NCBI RefSeq assembly: GCF_001435505.1 | Contig: NZ_AZDO01000023.1 | Coordinates: forward strand, 1-64,000 | Direction of reading: 5' to 3' | DNA from: Companilactobacillus futsaii JCM 17355 | GTDB taxonomy: Bacteria > Bacillota > Bacilli > Lactobacillales > Lactobacillaceae | DNA length: 64,000 nucleotides | Shown here: positions 7,855-16,097 of the stretch, one piece after another | Layout: the number at the start of each line of letters is the position of its first letter | Numbering within the stretch: position 1 is the first letter of the stretch | Notes under the pieces: generated by a model | Database searches by the model: none | What the model saw: only the letters and a program-made list of their open reading frames with translations | What the model was told of the DNA's origin: nothing | Program-made: the position numbers and the translations under genes

Positions 7855-8931
7855 TTAAAACATTCTTTTTCGAATTAGTTGTTCTTTGATATAATTTGCA
7901 ACAATTTTACCGCCTTCATTAGAAAAGTGGACGTGGTCGCCGCAATCGAACTCTGATTTCAGATGATCATTTTCACTAACTAAGGTAGATAAATCGATGA
8001 TGTGTGGCATTTTCAATAATTCACGATTAATAGCCAAACGTACTTGTTCTTTCTTATTGTCCCACCCAGGTACGCCATTGTTCATATTTCCGTTAGCAGG
8101 GGTTATCGTCATTGGAACAAAAGTTGTATCGTGTTTTTTACATTTAGCCTTTAAAAGATGGACTGCGGTGATGACTGCATTGGATGTTGGCAATTCGCTA
8201 ATTGGAGTTCCAGTTCCAGGATGCAGTAAATCATTGATACCCTCCATAAAAATCACGATATTAGGTTGGAAGTTGGCTAACATGTGATCAAAGCGAGTAA
8301 ATCCAGCTTCGCCAAAACTCGTGGACCATTGAGAAGTACTATTTCCCTGATGTAATAGGCGATTACCTGATATTCCAAAATTACCCGTCATAATATGAAA
8401 ATTCTGTTCTAAATCCTTTGCTAAAGGTGCCGAAAAATTCCCTTGATTAGTTAGAGAATCACCGAAGAAGGCTATCTTTTCGTAAGTTTGTTCAGTTTGA
8501 ACTTGAATGGCTGATATTCCAAAGAAATATTTGGGCATTTGGGGATGATTGATTTGTGTCTTGATTAAGTCATTAGAAATGGTTAGGCCAACTGAATGGA
8601 TTTCAACTTTAGGTGAGGTAATGTCGATCGATAAGAATGTATTAGAAGGTAAGTCGACATCGATCCAGTCTGACCATTGAATTAAGCGTGGTTCAATTTT
8701 AAAACTAGTTTTACCGTTTAAAGTTACATAAACTTTGTGTGCTGCTGAGTTGTAAATTTCCAAATGTGAAATCGTAAGTGGCGTTTCGTCGTAAAGATTA
8801 TTCATTTGAAAGCGAATTTTTTTAGTCGCCAAAGGTTGAAAAATTTTTAGATGTTGAAATTTAGCCTTGTTAATCTCAGTTAAATTGTCATAATTAGTAA
8901 AATTATGCTTCCACGTCGTCGTAATTATCAT
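7855..8931 (-). CDS. SGNH/GDSL-type hydrolase
   Basis: A 358-residue esterase-like protein. SGNH blocks: block I FFGDSLTNQGNFS (about residues 171-183), block II FGISGNRLL (about 203-211), block III EGINDLLHPG (about 248-257), block V DHVHFSNEGGKI (about 335-346), giving the catalytic Ser, Gly, Asn, Asp/His set. About 160 N-terminal residues form a beta-rich accessory domain. There is no signal peptide, so it is probably cytoplasmic and could deacetylate sugars or oligosaccharides. I chose the ATG at 8931 (AAAGAAGG upstream) over the longer frame to 9045, which runs into an AT-rich promoter. Confidence 0.82.
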   Translation of the reverse strand: MIITTTWKHNFTNYDNLTEINKAKFQHLKIFQPLATKKIRFQMNNLYDETPLTISHLEIYNSAAHKVYVTLNGKTSFKIEPRLIQWSDWIDVDLPSNTFLSIDITSPKVEIHSVGLTISNDLIKTQINHPQMPKYFFGISAIQVQTEQTYEKIAFFGDSLTNQGNFSAPLAKDLEQNFHIMTGNFGISGNRLLHQGNSTSQWSTSFGEAGFTRFDHMLANFQPNIVIFMEGINDLLHPGTGTPISELPTSNAVITAVHLLKAKCKKHDTTFVPMTITPANGNMNNGVPGWDNKKEQVRLAINRELLKMPHIIDLSTLVSENDHLKSEFDCGDHVHFSNEGGKIVANYIKEQLIRKRMF

Positions 8932-9032
8932 TTTTATGCCTTCTTTAAGTGGTAAATTATTCTCTACTAATATGATAGCATGTTTAAACAATTTAAACTT
9001 GATAAAAACATAAAAATTAATGAAATTTAAGC

Positions 9033-9069
9033 AAAAAAAATCCATAGAATCTGATAAGCAATTCTATGG
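9033..9069 (-). terminator. Terminator of the WxL gene
   Basis: Read on the minus strand, CCATAGAAT (complement of 9061-9069) pairs with ATTCTATGG (complement of 9042-9050), followed by eight U residues. It separates the WxL gene from the SGNH gene. Confidence 0.85.
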
Positions 9070-9084
9070 CAAATAAGAAAATAA

Positions 9085-9840
9085 TTATTGAGTAACACTA
9101 GGTTTAGCACTCAAAGTCCAAGTAATTACTGCATTTCTCTTCTTGGATGATTTTTCAGTACCATTATTAGTACCACCAACATGTAATTTTGCTGAATCAG
9201 GAGTGTTGAATTTAGCGCTGATAATACCAGCATTATAACTACCTTTTTCGAGATTCATAATAGTTGCTGGAGCGTCTTGTTTAGTGCTATCAATCGTTGC
9301 AGCCTGAGTAGATAAGTCTTTGGAACTGTTGGAAATATTTTGTTGATCACCATTTAATAGTGGAATAGCACTTAAATATAAAATGGCATCTAAATCGGCC
9401 GATGTATCAGTATCGATTGTTTTAAGAGGTCCCATTGAAGCTGTTAAAGTAAAACCAGGCATGTCGCTAGTCATGTTACGTGAATCAATGACTTCTAAAA
9501 GTCCGTCATCATTACCATCAATACCGGCAGTAGTGCCATCAGTAAAACCAGTTGTATCAGTAGTATTGCTCTTTAATTTACCAGTTGAATTGGCCATTAG
9601 AGTTCCAAAGTTGAAATCAGGAACCGCTTCCAAGGTTAAAATTCCAGAAAGAACGGTAACGTTAACGTTAGAAGTAGCTGTTGTTTGGTCAGAATTTGTA
9701 CTGTCGGATTCTATAGTGGTGTCTAAAGTATCCTGAACTTGGATGGCATCTGCTGCTTGAGCTGTGGTTAAAGGAGACAGGGATAGACTAAGGCTGATTA
9801 GTAGCAATAAACGAACGACATTTTTAAACCATTTCATCAT
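9085..9840 (-). CDS. WxL-domain surface protein
   Basis: A 251-residue secreted protein. An N-terminal signal peptide (MMKWFKNVVRLLLLISLSLS, cleavage after AQA about residue 29) is followed by a WxL-type beta domain: GILTLEAVPDFNFGT (about 66-80), a 'DSR' element (about 119) and a terminal ITWTLSA (about 240-246). In known WxL proteins two W-x-L motifs mediate non-covalent attachment to peptidoglycan; here the first appears as GFTLTA, with Phe for Trp. WxL genes usually cluster with DUF916 and LPXTG partners, none of which is adjacent. SD AGGGGG lies close to the ATG pair at 9840. Confidence 0.85.
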   Translation of the reverse strand: MMKWFKNVVRLLLLISLSLSLSPLTTAQAADAIQVQDTLDTTIESDSTNSDQTTATSNVNVTVLSGILTLEAVPDFNFGTLMANSTGKLKSNTTDTTGFTDGTTAGIDGNDDGLLEVIDSRNMTSDMPGFTLTASMGPLKTIDTDTSADLDAILYLSAIPLLNGDQQNISNSSKDLSTQAATIDSTKQDAPATIMNLEKGSYNAGIISAKFNTPDSAKLHVGGTNNGTEKSSKKRNAVITWTLSAKPSVTQ

Positions 9841-10092
9841 TTGTCCCCCTAACTTCTTATTTAGGTTTCAAAACACACCTATACCATGTCTAAAGTTTAG
9901 CAAAATAAATCATACGGTTTGTATCGTAATTCATAAATGTTTTTTATCTAAACTGAAACAAGATTAATTTTTACGAACTATTATTTTGGTTACTGAATAT
10001 TCGATTTTTTTTGTTGAGACTTATAAATTGCTTTCAAACAAATTATTTGATAGTGTTTGTTTTTACTGATAAGTTTGAGATGATAAAAGAAA

Positions 10093-10105
10093 TCACTAGT
10101 AATGA
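10093..10105. promoter_or_regulatory. Candidate metal-regulator site upstream of rpsN
   Basis: TCACTAGTAATGA is a 13-bp near-palindrome (one mismatch) in an AAATC...GACTT context, 37 bp before the rpsN ATG. Zinc-independent S14 genes in Bacillus are repressed by Zur at an AT-rich palindrome. The match to any known consensus is loose, so this is only a candidate. Confidence 0.25.
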
Positions 10106-10141
10106 CTTCCTAACAAACATAAAAAAGAGGTTAGGTAAGAT

Positions 10142-10411
10142 ATGGCTCGCAAAGCTAAAATTGAACGTGAAAAAAGATTACAAGAAACAGTGGCTCATTA
10201 CGCTAATTTGCGTAAACAACTAAAGGCAGCTCATGATTATCAAGGATTGAGTGAATTACCAAGAGATGCATCTCCAGTTAGAATGCATTCACGTGATCAA
10301 TATGATGGTCGTCCACATGCATACTTGAGAAAATTTGGTATGTCTAGATTAACATTTCGTAAGTTGGCACATGAGGGTAAGATCCCTGGTGTAAGAAAAG
10401 CTAGCTGGTAA
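10142..10411 (+). CDS. rpsN: 30S ribosomal protein S14, zinc-independent type
   Basis: An 89-residue S14 beginning [14 protein letters not shown] and ending [10 protein letters not shown], the standard S14 termini. It contains no cysteine, so it lacks the CxxC-CxxC zinc ribbon of the shorter 61-residue S14. Many Firmicutes carry both forms and use the cysteine-free one under zinc limitation. It stands alone, outside the ribosomal protein operon, which fits the role of the alternative paralogue. SD GAGGTTAGG precedes the ATG. An overlapping frame starting at 10011 is not coding. Confidence 0.93.
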   Translation: MARKAKIEREKRLQETVAHYANLRKQLKAAHDYQGLSELPRDASPVRMHSRDQYDGRPHAYLRKFGMSRLTFRKLAHEGKIPGVRKASW

Positions 10412-10435
10412 TAATAAATATGATTTGTGAATGAA

Positions 10436-10479
10436 GAAAAGACCTCGTTGGAATGAAATATTCTGGCGGGGTCTTTTTA
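10436..10479 (+). terminator. Terminator of rpsN
   Basis: AAAGACCTCG and CGGGGTCTTTTT pair around a loop of about 19 bases, followed by T residues. Confidence 0.8.
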
Positions 10480-10928
10480 TATGCATTCTAATATAATTGG
10501 CTATTATTTTAATTATCAAAGATATTGATAGGAAATAACTACCTAACAATATCGTCATTAAGAAAACGCTTTATCTTACAAAAATGTCACACGGGACTAA
10601 CACTTTGGTAATTGTATCAAGCATTCATTTACTTTTGAAAACTCACGGATAATAATAAAAAGCGGTTGTTGGGGAAATTTATCGCAACAGATTAAAAAAT
10701 CAAAAAACAAAACTACAGAGCGTATATTTTGAAAAGCTATTATTAATAAATTATAATTAATTTGTTTAAACAGAAGTGATGAAAACCCGCAACGAAATAG
10801 TAAAAAATCAAAAAAGACAAAGATCTTTTACAAAATAAGCTGACTATTGATAATTATTTTTTTATTATAATGTTTATACAGGTGATATAGAAATAACAAT
10901 ATTCAATTATTTTGATTCATTTTTTGGT
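10480..10928. other. AT-rich intergenic region without a recognised gene
   Basis: About 450 bases with no ORF of useful length with a Shine-Dalgarno site, no tRNA and no clear hairpin. Repeated short A/T tracts (for example AAAAAATCAAAAAAC, and AATAGTAAAAAATC a hundred bases later) suggest curved DNA or decay rather than coding. It lies upstream of the dlt promoter and could hold upstream regulatory sites. Confidence 0.5.
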
Positions 10929-10957
10929 TTGACACCATTTATTTTGAATGGTTATAT
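10929..10957 (+). promoter_or_regulatory. Promoter of the dlt operon with a palindrome in its spacer
   Basis: -35 TTGACA (10929-10934), 17-bp spacer, -10 TTATAT (10952-10957). The inverted repeat ACCATT-N7-AATGGT (about 10934-10952) fills nearly the whole spacer, where a bound regulator would block or remodel the promoter. The transcript starts about 35 bases before dltX. Confidence 0.65.
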
Positions 10958-10997
10958 AGTTTCCGCATGAGCTAAGTCTTTTATCGAGGTGTTATTT

Positions 10998-11147
10998 ATG
11001 AAGAATAACTTTCTAGATTTTTTAAAGAAACCAATCACAATGTTCGTTATAAAAGCAATTGTATTTTTCGCGATTTTTATAGTGCTTTTATACATTTATG
11101 GATACAACGGCGTCGGCAGTGCCAAATTTATTTATAACGAGTTTTAG
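10998..11147 (+). CDS. dltX: DltX, small membrane protein of the dlt operon
   Basis: A 49-residue protein: a short basic N-terminus (MKNNFLDFLKKP), one membrane helix (about 14-34), and the conserved tail YGYNGVGSAKFIYNEF (about 34-49). This matches DltX, the small first gene of dlt operons in Firmicutes, needed for D-alanylation of teichoic acids together with DltB and DltD. SD GAGGTG lies nine bases before the ATG. It precedes dltA by 20 bases. It falls below usual gene-length cut-offs and is easily missed. Confidence 0.93.
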   Translation: MKNNFLDFLKKPITMFVIKAIVFFAIFIVLLYIYGYNGVGSAKFIYNEF

Positions 11148-11167
11148 TGAGAAGAAGGGAAAATCGT

Positions 11168-12688
11168 ATGAATAAGATTATTGAGAAAATCACAACTACC
11201 GCATTACAAAACCCCGAAAAGATTTGCTACCAAAATGGTGAAGAGAAACATACTTTTCAAGAACTATTACAAAAATCAGATCAAGTTGCCAGTTTCTTGC
11301 AAGATAAATTCTTGCCTGCTAAAAGTCCTTTGATTATTTTTGGAGGGCAACAATTTGAAATGCTAGTTTTGTTTCTAGGTTCAATCAAAGCTGGACATCC
11401 TTATATTCCAGTTGATGATGCTTCTGATCCATCTCGTGTCATTCAAATTAACGGGGTAGCAAAACCAAGCTTGATCTTAAACTGGAGTAACATTACAGAC
11501 TTTGGCGTGGAAACTCCCCAAGTCACTAAAACTGAATTGGAAGAAATCTTGTCATCAGATAACAATATTTATGACAGTAACAAGAGTGTTGGCTTAGATG
11601 ACGATTTCTATATCATCTTTACTTCTGGTACAACTGGAACTCCCAAAGGTGTGCAAATAAGTACGAATAATATCTTAGATTTTTCACACTGGGCTCAAGA
11701 AGAATTTGATTATACCGACCAAATGAAGATGTTATTACAAGCACCATTTTCATTTGACCTCTCAGTCTTCGATATTTATCCAGGACTTATGAGTGGCGTT
11801 ACTTTGAATATTGTGGATAAAGACACAACGAAGAACTTTGGTAAACTACAACAAGCTATTTTGAAATCTGATTTCAACACTTGGGTTTCAACACCATCAT
11901 TTTTTGAAATGTGCTTGTTATTTAGAGAATTTGATGAAGAACATCTACCTCAACTAAATAAGTTTATGTTCTGTGGTGAAGAGTTGACCCATGCCACTGC
12001 TCAAAAATTATTAAAGAAGTTTCCAAGTGCTAAAGTTTATAACACTTACGGACCAACTGAAAATACAGTAGCCATCACATCTGTTTTGATCGATCAGACA
12101 GCGTTAGATAAGTACGACCGTTTGCCAATTGGTTACCTCAAGTCCAATATGGAACACAAAATTATAGGTAATGTCGATCCAAAGACCGGTATGATGACAG
12201 GAGAATTGTTAGTCAGTGGTCCCGATGTTTCTAAGGGATATTTGAACAATCCAATTCAAACTAAAAAAGCTTTTGAAAATATCGACGGCAAGATTTTCTA
12301 CCATACTGGAGATATGGTTAGCGAGGCTAAAGATGGTTTATTGTATTACCACGGACGAACAGATTTTCAGATTAAGATGCATGGTTATCGAATCGAATTA
12401 GAAGAAGTCGATTCACTTTTGGGCAATCTTAAACAGGTTAAACAATCTTGTACGGTACCGCTTTATAACAAGAAGAAACAAGTTAGCAAAATGATTGCTT
12501 GTATTGTCTTAGAAGATGAATACGACAATTATGATACTAATGATCTAACAGATACGATCAAAAGTTCACTCAAAGAAACGACGATGGAATATATGATTCC
12601 TAATGTTCTCAAATTCGTTAAACAGTTGCCAATTAGTAAAAATGGAAAAATTGATAGAAAGACTTTGATAGGCGAGATTAATGAATAA
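11168..12688 (+). CDS. dltA: D-alanine--D-alanyl carrier protein ligase
   Basis: A 506-residue ANL-superfamily adenylating enzyme that activates D-alanine with ATP and loads it on the phosphopantetheine of DltC. The P-loop FTSGTTGTPKGVQIS (about residues 151-165), NTYGPTENTVAIT (about 292-304), the hinge region YHGRTDFQIKMHGYRIE (about 394-410) and the terminal lysine in PISKNGKIDRKTL (about 488-500) are all present. I start at the ATG at 11168 (AGAAGGG upstream) rather than the GTG at 11147, which lies within the dltX stop region. It overlaps dltB by eight bases. Confidence 0.96.
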   Translation: MNKIIEKITTTALQNPEKICYQNGEEKHTFQELLQKSDQVASFLQDKFLPAKSPLIIFGGQQFEMLVLFLGSIKAGHPYIPVDDASDPSRVIQINGVAKPSLILNWSNITDFGVETPQVTKTELEEILSSDNNIYDSNKSVGLDDDFYIIFTSGTTGTPKGVQISTNNILDFSHWAQEEFDYTDQMKMLLQAPFSFDLSVFDIYPGLMSGVTLNIVDKDTTKNFGKLQQAILKSDFNTWVSTPSFFEMCLLFREFDEEHLPQLNKFMFCGEELTHATAQKLLKKFPSAKVYNTYGPTENTVAITSVLIDQTALDKYDRLPIGYLKSNMEHKIIGNVDPKTGMMTGELLVSGPDVSKGYLNNPIQTKKAFENIDGKIFYHTGDMVSEAKDGLLYYHGRTDFQIKMHGYRIELEEVDSLLGNLKQVKQSCTVPLYNKKKQVSKMIACIVLEDEYDNYDTNDLTDTIKSSLKETTMEYMIPNVLKFVKQLPISKNGKIDRKTLIGEINE

Positions 12689-13889
12689 CATTACTCCTTA
12701 TAGCAGTCCACATTACTTTATCTATTTACTATTACTTTTATTGCCGATCATGATTGGACTGTGGTTTGGCAAACGGCTTCACATTTATGATTTCTTCGCA
12801 ACTGTTGTAATTCTTTGGATCACTTTCTTTGGCGGAAACATGTCGCAAGGAATTTCATTGATCTTTTACATTCTCTACGAAATGCTTCTAGTGTTTATTT
12901 ACTTGTCGTATCGTAAAAAACACAATAATTTCTGGATTTTTACTATGTTTGTCGTACTAGCAATTATTCCGTTGGTCTTCGTCAAGCTAGATCCACTGTT
13001 GAAAAACGCTACGATTTCCTTATTTGGCTTCATGGGAATCAGTTATTTAACCTTCAAAGCGGTTGAAATTATCATGGAGATCCGTGATGGAGCAATTAAG
13101 AATATCAAGCCGTATGAGTTCGTTCGGTTCTTACTATTCTTCCCAACCATCTCTTCAGGACCAATTGATCGTTTCAGACGTTTCCAAAAGGATGTTTTAA
13201 AGGTTCCTAGTCGTGATGAATACATTGAGTTATTACATAGTGGTGTTAATAAGTTGATGCAAGGTCTGGCCTATAAGTTCATTATCGGTTATTTCTTCGG
13301 AACCTTGTTGTTACCAAAGATTCAAATATTGACCTTATCTTATCGTGGTGAAACGCCATTTGGAATTTCTTGGGCTTTGGTGACTTATATGTACGTTTAT
13401 AGTATGTATCTGTTCTTTGACTTTGCTGGATACTCACTCTTTGCGGTATCAATCAGTAATTTTATGGGTATCAAGACGCCAATGAACTTCAAGGCACCAT
13501 TTAAGTCCAAGAACATCAAGGATTTCTGGAATAGATGGCATATCACTTTGTCATTTTGGTTCCGTGATTTCATTTACATGCGTTTGATGTTTACGATGAT
13601 CAAGCACAAGTGGATCAAGAATCGTGTTCATATTGCTAATTTCGGTTATTTGACCTTGTTCTTGATCATGGGATTTTGGCACGGTGAAACTTGGTACTAC
13701 ATCGTTTATGGTCTGTTCCACGCTTTTGCAATGATCACTAACGATGCTTGGTTGAGATTTAAGAAGAGACATCGCAAGAGTATTCCAAGCAATAAATTTA
13801 CTCATGCGTTTGCGGTCTTCTTGACTTTCAACGTTGTATGTTTCAGTTTTATGATTTTTTCAGGTATTTTAGATAAATTATGGTTTTAG
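12681..13889 (+). CDS. dltB: DltB, membrane-bound O-acyltransferase
   Basis: A 402-residue polytopic membrane protein of the MBOAT family, with about 10-12 hydrophobic segments. The conserved region FLLFFPTISSGPIDRF (about residues 151-166), the NRWHITLSFWFRDFIYMR stretch (about 286-303) and the catalytic histidine in IMGFWHGETWYY (about 330-341) are present. DltB passes D-alanine from DltC across the membrane to teichoic acid. The start overlaps the dltA end, indicating translational coupling. A Shine-Dalgarno GGCGAG lies within the dltA 3' end. Confidence 0.95.
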   Translation: MNNITPYSSPHYFIYLLLLLLPIMIGLWFGKRLHIYDFFATVVILWITFFGGNMSQGISLIFYILYEMLLVFIYLSYRKKHNNFWIFTMFVVLAIIPLVFVKLDPLLKNATISLFGFMGISYLTFKAVEIIMEIRDGAIKNIKPYEFVRFLLFFPTISSGPIDRFRRFQKDVLKVPSRDEYIELLHSGVNKLMQGLAYKFIIGYFFGTLLLPKIQILTLSYRGETPFGISWALVTYMYVYSMYLFFDFAGYSLFAVSISNFMGIKTPMNFKAPFKSKNIKDFWNRWHITLSFWFRDFIYMRLMFTMIKHKWIKNRVHIANFGYLTLFLIMGFWHGETWYYIVYGLFHAFAMITNDAWLRFKKRHRKSIPSNKFTHAFAVFLTFNVVCFSFMIFSGILDKLWF

Positions 13890-13904
13890 TTAGGAGAGCT
13901 TATT

Positions 13905-14144
13905 ATGGACGAAATTAAAAACAAAATTGTGGATATTTTAAAAGATGTTACAGGTTTGGATGATGCAGGCTCAGATGCTGATCAAGATCTATTTAAAGAT
14001 GGTGTTTTAGATTCAATGGCAACTGTAGAAGTTTTAGTTACATTACAAGATACTTTTGGTATCCAAGTACCAGTTTCAGAATTTGACCGTTCACAATGGT
14101 CGACTGTAAATAAAATTGCTCAACGTGTACAAGAATTGGAATAG
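13905..14144 (+). CDS. dltC: D-alanyl carrier protein
   Basis: A 79-residue acyl-carrier-like protein. The phosphopantetheine attachment serine is in DGVLDSMATVEV (about residues 32-43), in the expected DSM context. DltA loads D-alanine on it and DltB uses it as donor. SD TAGGAGAG precedes the ATG. Length is typical for DltC. Confidence 0.95.
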   Translation: MDEIKNKIVDILKDVTGLDDAGSDADQDLFKDGVLDSMATVEVLVTLQDTFGIQVPVSEFDRSQWSTVNKIAQRVQELE

Positions 14145-14168
14145 AGTAAATTTAGAATAGAGTAGATT

Positions 14169-15425
14169 ATGAAAAAAAAGTTATGGATGATTTTTGGACC
14201 TGTTATAGTTGCTATTGTTGCATTGTTGATCCTTCTATTTGCACCAATCAATTTTAAAACTGTCACTCCTAAAAAAATTGACCAGGCGGCCACTTCATTG
14301 GATGTAAGAGTTTTAAAAGGTGAGAGCGTTAAGAATGCTGCTGAAAAAGAAAACTACATTCCTATTATTGGTTCATCGGAACTTTCTAGAATGGATCCGT
14401 TCCACCCATCTTCCATGGCACAAAAATATCATTGGAAGAATAAACCATTCTTGCAAGGTAATCCTGGTACTGCTTCATTGACTCAAGCTATCAATGTTGG
14501 TGGAATGTCTAATTTGAAAGGCAATAAAGCTGTCTTTATTATTTCACCGCAGTGGTTTACTAAAACTGGTGTTCCATCTGACGCATTTAAATACTTCTTG
14601 TCACCACTACAATTGACCGGATTCATTTTAAATTCTGACCACGGTGACAAAGCGATGAATAAATACGTTGCCAAAAGAGTACTTGATCTGGGTGTTAGCA
14701 AGGGGCCAATTGAAGACGGAGCTTTAGAACGTATTTCAAAAGGTCAACAGATTACTAATTTTCAACGGATGTACATTCAAAGGATTTCACGTTCGAGTTT
14801 GCAAAGTCAGGACAATCTCTTTGGAGCACTTTCGATGAATGATCACCAAAAAATGATTGATAAAGCTGCTAGTCAATTACCTGATACTTATGATTACAAA
14901 CATTTGAACCGACTGGCTACTAAATTGGCAAAGAAACATTCAACTGATAATGATTTACAAATTGGCAATTCTTTTTACAAAAAGGAACTAAGAAAGAGAA
15001 TCGTCAAGTATAAAAATGCTCATCGACACGTAACTTATACTCGCTCCCCTGAGTACAATGATTTTCAAGCCTTGTTATATATGTTTGCTCAAAATAATAC
15101 TGAGGTAATGTTTGTCATTCAACCAATCAATCCTTATTGGGTCAAATATACGGGCATGCCAATGAGTTCCATTACTAATTTTGATAAGAAAATCAAATAT
15201 CAATTGAAGTCTCAAGGTTTCAATAATATTGTAGATTTATCAAATGTTAAGAATCCTAATTATATTGCTGAAGATACGATCCACATGGGCTGGCGTGGCT
15301 GGTTAATGCTAGATAAGAGTCTCAAAGGTTATTATCAAACTAAGAAAGCCGATCCAAAGGATACGCAATATCACATGAACAGTTACTTCTTAACGAATGA
15401 ATGGGCTAGCGATAATCAATTTTAA
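14169..15425 (+). CDS. dltD: DltD, D-alanyl transfer protein
   Basis: A 418-residue protein with one N-terminal membrane anchor (about 5-26) and a large extracellular SGNH-like domain. The serine nucleophile is in IIGSSELSRMDPFHP (about residues 66-80), and the Asp-x-x-His pair is in EDTIHMGWRGW (about 369-379). It completes transfer of D-alanine to teichoic acid at the cell surface. It is the last gene of dltXABCD and is followed by a terminator. Confidence 0.95.
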   Translation: MKKKLWMIFGPVIVAIVALLILLFAPINFKTVTPKKIDQAATSLDVRVLKGESVKNAAEKENYIPIIGSSELSRMDPFHPSSMAQKYHWKNKPFLQGNPGTASLTQAINVGGMSNLKGNKAVFIISPQWFTKTGVPSDAFKYFLSPLQLTGFILNSDHGDKAMNKYVAKRVLDLGVSKGPIEDGALERISKGQQITNFQRMYIQRISRSSLQSQDNLFGALSMNDHQKMIDKAASQLPDTYDYKHLNRLATKLAKKHSTDNDLQIGNSFYKKELRKRIVKYKNAHRHVTYTRSPEYNDFQALLYMFAQNNTEVMFVIQPINPYWVKYTGMPMSSITNFDKKIKYQLKSQGFNNIVDLSNVKNPNYIAEDTIHMGWRGWLMLDKSLKGYYQTKKADPKDTQYHMNSYFLTNEWASDNQF

Positions 15426-15439
15426 GAATCGATGAAAAA

Positions 15440-15469
15440 CCTCTCTGAATGGATCAGAGGGGCTTTTTT
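15440..15469 (+). terminator. Terminator of the dlt operon
   Basis: CCTCTCTGA (15440-15448) pairs with TCAGAGGGG (15454-15462), followed by C and six T residues. Confidence 0.88.
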
Positions 15470-15501
15470 GATGTAAAGATGTTATTATCACACTATATGT
15501 T

Positions 15502-15511
15502 AAGTTAACTT
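15502..15511. promoter_or_regulatory. Candidate MerR-family operator
   Basis: AAGTTAACTT is a perfect 10-bp palindrome 18 bases before the merR start codon, within TTAAGTTAACTTTAGG. MerR regulators often bind such GTTAAC-centred dyads in an over-long promoter spacer. This suggests autoregulation; control of the downstream acyl-CoA dehydrogenase genes is possible but not shown. Confidence 0.5.
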
Positions 15512-15529
15512 TAGGTTAAGGAGATTATT

Positions 15530-15952
15530 ATGCAAGAGATAAAAACTACTTATTCAATCGGTGAAGTAGCTGAAAAATTTGGCTTGTCGGTGCCCACATT
15601 GCGTTACTATGATAAAGAAGGTTTGATTCCTAATTTAAAGAAAAATTCAGCTGGGGTACGTCGCTTTACTGAAGAGAATTTAAGTACGTTACAGATAGTT
15701 GAATGTGTAAAAAATGCCGGGATGCCAATCAAAGAAATCAAACAATTCATTAAATGGACGACTGAAGGTGATGAATCGCTCCAAGAACGTTTTGACATGT
15801 TTTTACAATTGCGCTTGTCCGTTCAAGAACAAATACGCCAACTACAAGAAACACTCGATGTTATTAATTTTAAATGTGAGTATTACGGCAAGGCAACTAA
15901 TGATGGTACGGAAAAATTCGTTAAGGAAGAAATGCACTTGGATAAGCCTTAA
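15530..15952 (+). CDS. MerR-family transcriptional regulator
   Basis: A 140-residue regulator. The N-terminal winged helix is TYSIGEVAEKFGLSVPTLRYYDKEGLIP, split as TYSIGEVAEKFG and LSVPTLRYYDKEGL (about residues 6-33). It is followed by a C-terminal coiled coil rich in Gln/Leu (about 85-118). No cysteine cluster typical of metal sensors is visible in the short effector region. A terminator-like hairpin lies between it and the acyl-CoA dehydrogenase. Co-orientation makes that operon its most likely target besides itself. SD AAGGAG precedes the ATG. Confidence 0.87.
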   Translation: MQEIKTTYSIGEVAEKFGLSVPTLRYYDKEGLIPNLKKNSAGVRRFTEENLSTLQIVECVKNAGMPIKEIKQFIKWTTEGDESLQERFDMFLQLRLSVQEQIRQLQETLDVINFKCEYYGKATNDGTEKFVKEEMHLDKP

Positions 15953-16006
15953 AAAATGATACACATAAATAATTGCACATATATAAAATAATTATATTTA
16001 CATTAT

Positions 16007-16058
16007 ATCTAAACTAATATATCATGTGGCTAGATAGATTAGTTTGGATATTTTTTTA
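16007..16058 (+). terminator. Terminator or attenuator ahead of the acyl-CoA dehydrogenase
   Basis: ATCTAAACTAAT (16007-16018) is nearly perfectly complementary to ATTAGTTTGGAT (16038-16049) and is followed by seven T residues. It ends about 40 bases before the next start codon, so it may end merR transcription or act as a leader attenuator of the acd-etf operon. Confidence 0.7.
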
Positions 16059-16097
16059 TTATTATATGTGAAAAAATTAACATTCAAGGAGAGCGCT

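Noticed and set aside
9383-9736. 117-codon plus-strand frame opposite the WxL gene
   Set aside because: Ser/Val-rich antisense shadow of Asp/Thr codons; no SD or known motif.
10011-10223. 70-codon frame overlapping the start of rpsN
   Set aside because: It overlaps the S14 gene out of frame, has no SD and looks like translated intergenic DNA.
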